A stretch of DNA of 6,127 bases from an uncultured Collinsella sp. (GTDB lineage Bacteria; Actinomycetota; Coriobacteriia; Coriobacteriales; Coriobacteriaceae): positions 1 through 6,127 of the forward strand of contig CAUBQN010000091.1 of NCBI GenBank assembly GCA_958438125.1, in the 5' to 3' direction. The notes beneath the pieces are model-generated. The model was given only the letters and a program-made list of their open reading frames with translations. It made no database searches and was not told the origin of the DNA. Positions 1 to 6,127 of this stretch are shown here, piece after piece. A program made the translations under genes and the position numbers. Position 1 is the first letter of the stretch, and each line of letters opens with the position of its first letter.

Positions 1-2024
1 TCAAGCCCCGCGGCCATGAGTTTTGGGGTTGCTGCCCCTTCCATGGCGAAAAGACTCCGTCCTTCCACATTATCCCCGCCACGCAGGTCTGGCACTGCTT
101 TGGCTGCGGCGAAGGCGGCGATGTCTTCACCTATATTATGAAGCGCGAGAACCTGAGCTTTCCCGAGTCAATCCGTTATTTGGCCGATCGCGCGGGTATT
201 GAGCTGCATGACACTGGAGATCGCCGCGAGCGCGGTACCAAGCGTGCTCGAATCTACGATCTGTGCGCCGAGACCGCCCAGTTCTACCACACCATGCTCA
301 TGCGCGGTAAGGACGGCCGTCCGCGCGAGTACTTTGCCAGCCGCGGCATGGGTGGCGACGTCTGCCGCCGCTACTGCCTGGGCTTTGCACCGGGACGCAA
401 CGCGCTGGTGTCGCACCTGTCCCAGGCGGGTTTTACCCCGCAGGAGATGATCGACGCCAACGTGGCTGTGAGCCGCGGGCGCGGGCAGCTTGCCGACCGC
501 TTTTACGACCGCGTGATGTTCCCCATCTTTGACGAGCAGGGTCACAACATTGCCTTTGGCGGTCGCATTATGGGCGACGGCCAGCCTAAGTATCTCAACA
601 CCGCCGAGACGAGCGTGTTCCATAAAAAACGAAACCTCTACGGCTTTAATTGGGCCAAGGAGTTTATCGTCGCGCAGGATACCGCCATCGTGGTAGAGGG
701 CTATACCGACTGCATCGCCTGTTGGGAAGCGGGGATTAAAAACGTTGTCGCCACGCTGGGCACCGCGCTCACGGAGCATCACGTCAAGACGCTCACTCGC
801 TTTGCCAAGCGCATCGTGTATATGTTCGACGGCGATGCCGCCGGACAAAAGGCCGCCCGTCGCGCGATTCAGTTTATCGAGCAGGATTCCATGGACCTGC
901 GCTGCGTGGTGCTCCCCGACGGCAACGACCCCATGGAGTTCATCACCGCACATGGTGGCGAGGCACTGCAGACGCGCATCGACGCTGCCGAGCCGCTTAT
1001 GGACTTTGTCTACCGTTCGCTGCAGGAGTCGAGCGACATCACCACGCCGGGCGGTCGCGCCAAGGCGCTGGAGGACGCGCTGACGCTCATCTATCCGCTT
1101 CGTGACAGCTATATGATCGATACGTACTTTATCCAGATTGCCGATCTGCTGGGTTTGGATCTGGAGACCGTGCGCGCGAGCTCGGGCCGCGTGTTTCGCG
1201 ATGTCGCCAAGCGCGAAGATGCGGAGCGCCGTCGCGAGCAAAACTATGAGCGCCAGAGGGCGCAGGCCGAACGGTCCGGCGGGACGGGCAGTCGGGCGTC
1301 GGGTTCTCGCGATGCCGGTCGCGGTGCTTGGGCATCGGGCGCGACGCCGCCGGTGTCCGCGCCGGTCGAAGAAGAGCCGTACGACTACGTCCCGCTCGAT
1401 GCCTACGGTGCCGCGCCTGTAGGGGTCGTCGACGACCTGCCGCCGATCGATGTGCCTGATGGTATGGGCGCTGCGCCCGCCGGTGCCCCGACAGACGCCT
1501 CGGCCCCTATGGTTCTTACCGATCTAGAGCGCAAGTCCTTGGCAGGGGAGCGCGAGCTGCTGACCATGCTTACGAGCTACCCCGACCTGTTCCGCACGTA
1601 TGCCGACCGCATCTGCTCCATCGAGTGGGTGGATCCGCGCCACGAGTCCATCGCATGGGCCGTGCTGGCAACGCCGCCGGGAACCGATCCGGCAGCCTGC
1701 ATGGATGCGGCGCGCTCGGTGTGTCCCGATGCGGCAACGCTTGTGAGTGCCGGGCGCATCTCGGCGACGAGCAAGCACCCCACCGAGACGAACATCGTGT
1801 TTATGCTCGATACGCTTGAGCTCTACACCATCAAGCGCCGCATGCGTGCCGCGCAGGCCAAGCTGCGCCAGGACCGTTCGCTCGATGATGGGGCCCGTCG
1901 CGCGCTGACCGTGCAGGCCGCGCAGGATTCGCAGCGTCAACGCGAACTGCAAAAGTCGATCGGCGGCGTGGCGGATCCGTTCCGTTTGATCGGCCTGGAG
2001 GCCGCAGGCACCGAACAAGCCTAG
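1..2024 (+). CDS. dnaG: DNA primase DnaG, 5'-truncated by the window edge
   Basis: DnaG makes the short RNA primers for DNA replication and works with the replicative helicase DnaB at the fork. The reading frame is open from base 3 (673 visible residues; stop TAG at 2022), so the gene starts outside the window. The CHC2 zinc ribbon is visible at the left edge: Cys11, His14, Cys32 and Cys35 (numbering from the first full codon), with the E. coli spacing, implying about 29 missing residues. The catalytic core follows, with the TOPRIM glutamate in EGYTD (Glu232) and the metal-binding FDGD motif (Asp276, Asp278), then the LPDGNDP segment. Residues about 400-503 form a low-complexity linker rich in Arg, Ala, Gly and Pro, longer than usual. 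Residues about 504-673 look like the helical DnaB-interaction domain. All visible catalytic residues are intact. The ATG at 138 is internal and not the start. Family assignment is secure; the linker's role is unknown. Confidence 0.97.
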   Translation, partial: KPRGHEFWGCCPFHGEKTPSFHIIPATQVWHCFGCGEGGDVFTYIMKRENLSFPESIRYLADRAGIELHDTGDRRERGTKRARIYDLCAETAQFYHTMLMRGKDGRPREYFASRGMGGDVCRRYCLGFAPGRNALVSHLSQAGFTPQEMIDANVAVSRGRGQLADRFYDRVMFPIFDEQGHNIAFGGRIMGDGQPKYLNTAETSVFHKKRNLYGFNWAKEFIVAQDTAIVVEGYTDCIACWEAGIKNVVATLGTALTEHHVKTLTRFAKRIVYMFDGDAAGQKAARRAIQFIEQDSMDLRCVVLPDGNDPMEFITAHGGEALQTRIDAAEPLMDFVYRSLQESSDITTPGGRAKALEDALTLIYPLRDSYMIDTYFIQIADLLGLDLETVRASSGRVFRDVAKREDAERRREQNYERQRAQAERSGGTGSRASGSRDAGRGAWASGATPPVSAPVEEEPYDYVPLDAYGAAPVGVVDDLPPIDVPDGMGAAPAGAPTDASAPMVLTDLERKSLAGERELLTMLTSYPDLFRTYADRICSIEWVDPRHESIAWAVLATPPGTDPAACMDAARSVCPDAATLVSAGRISATSKHPTETNIVFMLDTLELYTIKRRMRAAQAKLRQDRSLDDGARRALTVQAAQDSQRQRELQKSIGGVADPFRLIGLEAAGTEQA

Positions 2025-2030
2025 ATGTTG

Positions 2031-2059
2031 TGGTCAACCAGCGTATTCTCGCCTATATC
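2031..2059 (+). promoter_or_regulatory. Weak candidate promoter upstream of rpoD (distal)
   Basis: A TGGTCA box at 2031-2036 (4/6 to TTGACA) lies 17 bp before TATATC at 2054-2059 (4/6 to TATAAT). The spacing is ideal but both boxes are weak. No convincing terminator separates dnaG from rpoD, so read-through from dnaG may also supply rpoD transcripts. This is inference from consensus matching only. Confidence 0.25.
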
Positions 2060-2093
2060 CAGTCCTCTTTTTGGGTATAGACGTCAATGTGTG

Positions 2094-2102
2094 TGCTAAA
2101 GT
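2094..2102 (+). promoter_or_regulatory. Candidate extended -10 promoter element upstream of rpoD
   Basis: TGCTAAAGT fits an extended -10 element (TGn followed by a 4/6 match to TATAAT). The nearest -35-like box, TTGGGT at 2071-2076, is 20 bp away, which is too far for a standard promoter, so only the extended -10 supports it. A start here would leave a leader of about 25 nt before the Shine-Dalgarno site. Confidence 0.3.
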
Positions 2103-2122
2103 ATTGAGTCCTGTGGACTATG

Positions 2123-2130
2123 AAGGGAGA
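2123..2130 (+). promoter_or_regulatory. Ribosome binding site that decides the rpoD start
   Basis: AAGGGAGA is a strong Shine-Dalgarno match ending 4 nt before the GTG at 2135. The in-frame ATG at 2120 overlaps the upstream edge of this site and has no purine-rich site of its own upstream, so GTG 2135 is the better start. Confidence 0.75.
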
Positions 2131-2134
2131 ATCT

Positions 2135-3484
<1,350 letters not shown>

Positions 3485-3492
3485 TCAAGCAA

Positions 3493-3530
3493 GAGGCGCC
3501 CTCAAGCACATCCGCTTGGGGGCGCTTTCA
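3493..3530 (+). terminator. Hairpin terminator of rpoD
   Basis: A 12-bp stem pairs 3496-3507 with 3514-3525, with a single G-U wobble (3502/3519) and a 6-nt loop (ACATCC). It begins nine bases after the rpoD stop. The stem is very GC-rich and is flanked by AAGAG before and CTTTC after, so the T-run is short (three T). It most likely ends the dnaG-rpoD transcript. The short T-run makes intrinsic termination likely but not certain. Confidence 0.8.
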
Positions 3531-3532
3531 TG

Positions 3533-3588
3533 TAGTCGTTGGGGACGTTCTTGAATGACTAGTCGTTTAAGAACGTCCCCAATGATTA
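3533..3588 (+). repeat. 56-bp near-perfect palindrome between the rpoD terminator and tRNA-Asn
   Basis: Position n pairs with 7121-n across the whole element, centred on ACTAGT at 3558-3563. Of 28 pairs, 24 are Watson-Crick and four are G-T/T-G. The core arms TTGGGGACGTTCTT (3539-3552) and AAGAACGTCCCCAA (3569-3582) are perfect 14-mers. It encodes no protein and has no T-run after it, so it is not a classical intrinsic terminator. It is separate from the rpoD terminator, which ends two bases earlier. It looks like a dispersed REP-like or miniature palindromic element, but a second copy would be needed to show that and none is in this window. Confidence 0.75.
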
Positions 3589-3614
3589 GGTCGGAAAATT
3601 TCTTAAAAAAGTTC

Positions 3615-3642
3615 TTGCCCTGAGCTGATTCGTCCGTATAAT
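3615..3642 (+). promoter_or_regulatory. Promoter of tRNA-Asn
   Basis: A perfect TATAAT -10 box lies at 3637-3642, with TTGCCC (4/6 to TTGACA) at 3615-3620 and a 16-bp spacer. The stretch just upstream (about 3594-3611) holds A and T runs resembling an UP element. Transcription would start near 3649, giving a leader of roughly 20-25 nt to be trimmed by RNase P. This is the best promoter match in the window and fits strong stable-RNA transcription. Confidence 0.8.
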
Positions 3643-3672
3643 AAACTTCGTTGCTTGAGAGCACGCACCTAT

Positions 3673-3747
3673 TCCTCGGTAGCTCAATGGTAGAGCACGC
3701 GGCTGTTAACCGCGCTGTTGTAGGTTCGAGTCCTACCCGGGGAGCCA
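3673..3747 (+). tRNA. tRNA-Asn (anticodon GUU)
   Basis: A full cloverleaf is visible. The 7-bp acceptor stem pairs 3673-3679 with 3737-3743 (one G-U), with discriminator G3744 and an encoded CCA at 3745-3747. The D stem is GCTC/GAGC with loop AATGGTA. The anticodon stem CGCGG/CCGCG closes loop CTGTTAA, with anticodon GTT at 3705-3707. The variable loop has 5 nt (CTGTT). The T stem GTAGG/CCTAC closes loop TTCGAGT. The anticodon GUU reads AAC and AAU, so it charges asparagine. It stands alone with its own promoter and terminator rather than in a tRNA cluster. No unusual base or broken pair was seen. Confidence 0.97.
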
Positions 3748-3753
3748 GGTTGT

Positions 3754-3783
3754 AAAACCCGTCGCTTATGCGGCGGGTTTTTT
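3754..3783 (+). terminator. Intrinsic terminator of tRNA-Asn
   Basis: The stem pairs 3758-3765 (CCCGTCGC) with 3770-3777 (GCGGCGGG), with one G-U, around a TTAT tetraloop. Four flanking A residues (3754-3757) can pair with the start of a six-T run (3778-3783). This is a textbook rho-independent terminator six bases after the CCA end. Confidence 0.93.
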
Positions 3784-3879
3784 CATGCCGCGATCGCCGT
3801 TCGCGAACGTTACCGTATCAACATTTCGTGTCGAGGATGTAATCCCGAGGCCCGCCACCTCAACATGCCGCGGTCGTTG

Positions 3880-3885
3880 TAGAAT
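3880..3885 (+). promoter_or_regulatory. Candidate -10 box for the gls24-fakA-recG operon
   Basis: TAGAAT matches TATAAT at 5 of 6 positions. No good -35 box is found 16-18 bp upstream, so the call rests on the -10 box and its location: after a strong terminator and before the first gene of the next block. Transcription would start near 3892, leaving a leader of about 50 nt and placing the ATG at 3892 at or next to the transcript's 5' end. Confidence 0.4.
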
Positions 3886-3928
3886 ATTTCAATGATTGCT
3901 CCCACGACATGGTGCCGCGAGCACCAAG

Positions 3929-3936
3929 AAAAGGAG
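3929..3936 (+). promoter_or_regulatory. Ribosome binding site that decides the gls24-like start
   Basis: AAAAGGAG is a near-ideal Shine-Dalgarno site, six bases before GTG 3943. It lies inside the frame extension from ATG 3892, which argues against that upstream start. Confidence 0.8.
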
Positions 3937-3942
3937 ATTCTT

Positions 3943-4299
3943 GTGTCTGAGACCATTAACGGCAGCCTGAGCGTCTCGAACGACGTTATTGCCGATATTG
4001 CCGGTTATGCCGCGATGACGTGCTATGGCGTTGTCGGTATGGCTGAGCAGCTCCAGGGCGCTGAGAGCGTGCGCCTGCTTGCCGGTCAGCGCCTCCGCAA
4101 GGGCGTGCTTGTCTCCGCCGACGAGAACGGCCTTACGGTCGATCTTCACGTCGTGCTCGAGAACGGCGTCAACATGAAGTCCGTCTGCCACAATCTTTCG
4201 AGCTCCGTTGCCTTCACTCTGCAGGAGATCGCCCAGATCGATCCCGCCAGCCTTAAGATCGGCATCCATATCGACGCGCTCAAGAGCCGTCTGAACTAG
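3943..4299 (+). CDS. Asp23/Gls24 family envelope stress response protein
   Basis: This is a small soluble protein of 118 residues from GTG 3943, close to the family's usual size of about 110-130. It has the Asp23/Gls24 pattern: an opening strand (NGSLSVSNDVIADIAGYAA), a central CYGVVGMA segment typical of the family's GV-x-G-(ML) motif, a strand-rich middle (GVLVSADENGLTVDLHVVLE) and a C-terminal helix and strand ending in IGIHIDALKS. No signal peptide or membrane segment is seen, so it should be cytosolic or peripherally bound. Family members are linked to cell-envelope stress and alkaline shock, but the molecular role is poorly known. It sits 27 bp upstream of the fakA-like gene, the same order as yloU-yloV in Bacillus subtilis, so co-transcription is likely. 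Starting at ATG 3892 would add 17 residues unlike the family's N-terminus. Confidence 0.9.
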   Translation: MSETINGSLSVSNDVIADIAGYAAMTCYGVVGMAEQLQGAESVRLLAGQRLRKGVLVSADENGLTVDLHVVLENGVNMKSVCHNLSSSVAFTLQEIAQIDPASLKIGIHIDALKSRLN

Positions 4300-4310
4300 C
4301 ATCCGAAAAC

Positions 4311-4314
4311 GGAG
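4311..4314 (+). promoter_or_regulatory. Distant ribosome binding site of the fakA-like gene
   Basis: GGAG lies 12 nt before ATG 4327, longer than the usual 5-9 nt. No other ATG, GTG or TTG is in frame between the upstream TAG (4297) and 4327, so ATG 4327 remains the best start. Translation may partly depend on ribosomes finishing the upstream gene. Confidence 0.5.
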
Positions 4315-4326
4315 ATTCAAATACCC

Positions 4327-5988
4327 ATGATTGCAAAGACCATTCGCACCTGTTTTCCGATCGCTGCGGCTGCCGTTTCCGACAAGGCCGAGGAGATCAA
4401 CAAGCTCAACGTCTTCCCCGTACCCGATGGCGATACCGGCACCAACATGTCGCTCACGCTCGCCTCGGTGACCAAGGAGCTCTCCGCCCTTCCCGCCGAT
4501 GCCGACATGGAGGCCATCGCTGGCGCCATCACTCACGGCTCCCTCATGGGCGCCCGCGGTAACTCCGGCGTCATCACGTCGCAGATTCTGCGCGGCGTGG
4601 CCGAGGGCCTCGTCTCTGCCGATGAGCCCATTACCTCCGCCAACATCGCTTATGCGTTCCGTCGTGCCGTCAAGGTCGCCTTCCAGGCCGTCCGCAAGCC
4701 CATCGAGGGCACGATCCTCACGGTCCTGCGCGATGTCTCGACCAAGGCCGATGAGTGCGAGAAGAAGAAGTTCTCGGCCGAGGATGCGCTCGATGCTATC
4801 GTCGTCGAGGCGTACCAGTCCGTCGCCCGCACACCCGACCTGTTGCCCGTTCTGAAGGAGAACGGCGTGGTCGACTCCGGCGCCTTCGGCTTTGCTATCT
4901 TCCTGGAGAACTTTGTTGCCGCCGCGCTTGGTCGCAGCACCGTGGTCGAGGATTTCTCCGCTACGTTTGACTCCGCCGGCTCTGCCCGCGATGCCGCTCT
5001 TGGCCGCGTTGAGATCGAGGCTAACGACGACTGGGAGGGCTCGGAGTTCCGCTACTGCAACGAGTTTCTCTTTAAGGCCGACGCCCCGTTTGACGAGGAC
5101 GAATGCCTTAAGTTCCTAGGCTCCATGGGCGACTGTGAGCTGCTCGTGGGCGCCTATCCCGACTACAAGATCCATGTGCACTCCAATACCCCCAACCTGG
5201 TGCTCGAGCACATGCTGCAGCTCGGTCAGATCTATGAGGTCTTTATCCACAACATGGAGATGGAGGCCCACGACCGTACCGCTAAGATCCACGAGGATCA
5301 GGAAAAGGCCGCCGAGCCCGCCAAGGCGCTGGGCTTTGTCGCCGTTGCCGCCGGTTCCGGCGAGGCCGACATCCTCAAGTCCCTTGGCGTCGACGTGGTC
5401 GTCTCCGGTGGCCAGACTATGAATCCCTCGACCGCCGACCTGCTGGGCGCGGTGGACCAGGTCAACGCGACCTCGGTCATCATCTTGCCCAACAACGGCA
5501 ACATCCGCATGGCCGCTGAGGCTGCTGCCTCAGCCTGCACCGACAAGAAGGTCGCCGTCGTTCCCACCAAGACCGTCCCGCAGGCCTTCTCCGCGTTGTT
5601 CGCAGTCCTGCCCGATTCCGAGCTCGAGGATGCCGTCGCCGCCATGGTCGACGCCATCAGTGAGGTCCGCGATGGTGAGGTCACCCGCGCCGTGCGCGAC
5701 TCCAGTGCCTCTGACGGTTCTCCGATTCACTCCGGTGACGTCATGGGTATCATCGCCGGCTCCATCGACGTGGTCGGCTCCGACGTGAAGCAGGTCACGC
5801 TCGACTGCATCAACCGCATGCAGGAGGAAGAGGAGGGCGACGCGCTGACGATTCTGGCCGGCGAGGAGCTGTCCGATGAGGCCTTCCAGGAGATCGTCGA
5901 CGCCATCGAGGAAGCTCAGCCCGACTTGGAGATTGACGCCCATCGTGGCGAGCAGCCGCTCTATCCCGTGATCTTCTCGATCGAGTAG
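4327..5988 (+). CDS. fakA: DAK2-domain fatty acid kinase catalytic subunit, FakA/YloV-like
   Basis: FakA is the ATP-binding subunit of fatty acid kinase. It phosphorylates fatty acids carried by FakB proteins, feeding exogenous or recycled acyl chains into phospholipid synthesis. The protein has 553 residues, the usual length. The N-terminal DhaL-like kinase domain (about 1-200) shows NVFPVPDGDTGTNMSLTL (28-45), whose Asp34 and Asp36 match the metal-ATP ligands of the family, and HGSLMGARGNSG (70-81), the glycine-rich phosphate loop. NGVVDSGAFGFAIFLENF closes this domain. The middle domain keeps Cys244, His283 and His285, matching the Cys/His/His zinc site described in Staphylococcus aureus FakA. 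The remaining third is the DegV-like C-terminal domain thought to bind FakB. No fakB is in the window, so activity here depends on a partner elsewhere. It lies between the gls24-like gene and recG, and its stop is 10 bp before the recG start. A generic DAK2 kinase of other specificity cannot be fully excluded. Confidence 0.92.
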   Translation: MIAKTIRTCFPIAAAAVSDKAEEINKLNVFPVPDGDTGTNMSLTLASVTKELSALPADADMEAIAGAITHGSLMGARGNSGVITSQILRGVAEGLVSADEPITSANIAYAFRRAVKVAFQAVRKPIEGTILTVLRDVSTKADECEKKKFSAEDALDAIVVEAYQSVARTPDLLPVLKENGVVDSGAFGFAIFLENFVAAALGRSTVVEDFSATFDSAGSARDAALGRVEIEANDDWEGSEFRYCNEFLFKADAPFDEDECLKFLGSMGDCELLVGAYPDYKIHVHSNTPNLVLEHMLQLGQIYEVFIHNMEMEAHDRTAKIHEDQEKAAEPAKALGFVAVAAGSGEADILKSLGVDVVVSGGQTMNPSTADLLGAVDQVNATSVIILPNNGNIRMAAEAAASACTDKKVAVVPTKTVPQAFSALFAVLPDSELEDAVAAMVDAISEVRDGEVTRAVRDSSASDGSPIHSGDVMGIIAGSIDVVGSDVKQVTLDCINRMQEEEEGDALTILAGEELSDEAFQEIVDAIEEAQPDLEIDAHRGEQPLYPVIFSIE

Positions 5989-5998
5989 GCATCTGCCC

Positions 5999-6127
5999 AT
6001 GTCCGAGCTCTGCTCCGTGCCGCGCGTCTCGGAGCGCTTTGCCCAGAGCAATGCGCTCGACGAGGATATCGCGCGACTCAAATATGTTTCGGGTAAACGT
6101 GAGGAGGCCCTTCGCCGTCTGGGAATT
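5999..6127 (+). CDS. recG: ATP-dependent DNA helicase RecG, N-terminal fragment cut by the window edge
   Basis: RecG is a monomeric helicase that regresses stalled replication forks and processes recombination intermediates. Only 43 codons are visible, from ATG 5999 to the end of the window, and the frame remains open. The end of this fragment (ARLKYVSGKREEALRRLGI) matches the family's opening motif, in which a Leu-x-x-Val-x-Gly-x-Lys segment leads to a Leu-x-x-Leu-Gly-Ile helix before the wedge domain. The helicase motifs lie beyond the window. The gene begins 10 bp after the fakA stop, without a good Shine-Dalgarno site, which suggests translational coupling. Gene order fakA-recG agrees with other Gram-positives and supports the call. 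An alternative start at GTG 6017 is possible but has no better ribosome site. Confidence is limited by the short length. Confidence 0.8.
   Translation, partial: MSELCSVPRVSERFAQSNALDEDIARLKYVSGKREEALRRLGI

Larger units (their letters stand above)
3784..3942 (+). other. Intergenic spacer and 5' leader of the gls24-fakA-recG block
   Basis: This 159-bp stretch after the tRNA terminator contains no supported gene. It holds a short imperfect direct repeat (CATGCCGCGATCG at 3784 and CATGCCGCGGTCG at 3864), a candidate -10 box at 3880 and the ribosome binding site of the next gene. The ATG at 3892 is in frame with the next gene but has no ribosome binding site. No riboswitch or small RNA was recognised. 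Confidence 0.5.

Noticed and set aside
168..1241. 357-codon open frame on the - strand opposite dnaG
   Set aside because: It is an antisense shadow of a secure DnaG reading frame. GC-rich codon bias keeps the reverse frame free of stops, and the translation has no recognisable domain.
2026..2040. GTTG/CAAC inverted repeat after dnaG as a terminator
   Set aside because: The stem is only 4 bp with no T-run, so it is unlikely to stop transcription between dnaG and rpoD.
3673..3747. tRNA-Asn as an attachment site for an integrated element
   Set aside because: There is no integrase gene in the window and no repeat of the tRNA 3' end downstream. The following genes are core housekeeping genes.
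3784..3876. Imperfect direct repeat CATGCCGCGATCG / CATGCCGCGGTCG
   Set aside because: There are only two 13-nt copies with one mismatch, in GC-rich sequence. The spacing and context do not suggest an operator, a CRISPR or a target duplication.
3889..4536. 215-codon - strand open frame across the gls24-like gene and the start of fakA
   Set aside because: It spans two genes with clear family matches on the + strand and is explained by GC skew at codon positions.

Overview
The window reads as ordinary housekeeping chromosome from a GC-rich Gram-positive bacterium, most likely an actinobacterium of the class Coriobacteriia (Collinsella or a close relative). That placement is inference. It rests on GC-rich coding with strong G/C bias at third codon positions, GTG starts behind strong Shine-Dalgarno sites, an actinobacterial-style primary sigma factor with an acidic N-terminal tract, and a Gls24-FakA-RecG gene order best known from Gram-positives. 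No database search was possible.

Layout. All genes lie on the + strand. Positions 1-2024 hold the DNA primase gene dnaG, which enters from the left without its first ~30 codons. After a 110-bp gap comes rpoD (2135-3484), the primary sigma factor. Together they form the replication/transcription core of the classical macromolecular-synthesis cluster. rpoD ends in a strong hairpin terminator (3493-3530), followed at once by a separate 56-bp near-perfect palindrome (3533-3588). A free-standing tRNA-Asn(GUU) gene (3673-3747) follows, with its own consensus-like promoter and its own hairpin/T-run terminator. The third block starts near 3880 with a candidate promoter and runs through a small Asp23/Gls24 protein (3943-4299), a FakA/YloV-type DAK2-domain fatty acid kinase subunit (4327-5988) and the first 43 codons of recG (5999 to the window edge). 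These are spaced like an operon.

How the genes work together. DnaG primes lagging-strand synthesis and SigA directs housekeeping transcription, probably including the promoters seen here. The Gls24-like protein and FakA belong to envelope/lipid physiology: FakA phosphorylates FakB-bound fatty acids so they can enter phospholipid synthesis. RecG repairs stalled forks and is commonly neighboured by this pair.

I found no convincing undescribed system. The items most worth a second look are the 56-bp palindrome, whose four imperfect positions are all G-U compatible on the + strand, and the start sites of rpoD and the gls24-like gene, where upstream ATG codons could mislead automated annotation.
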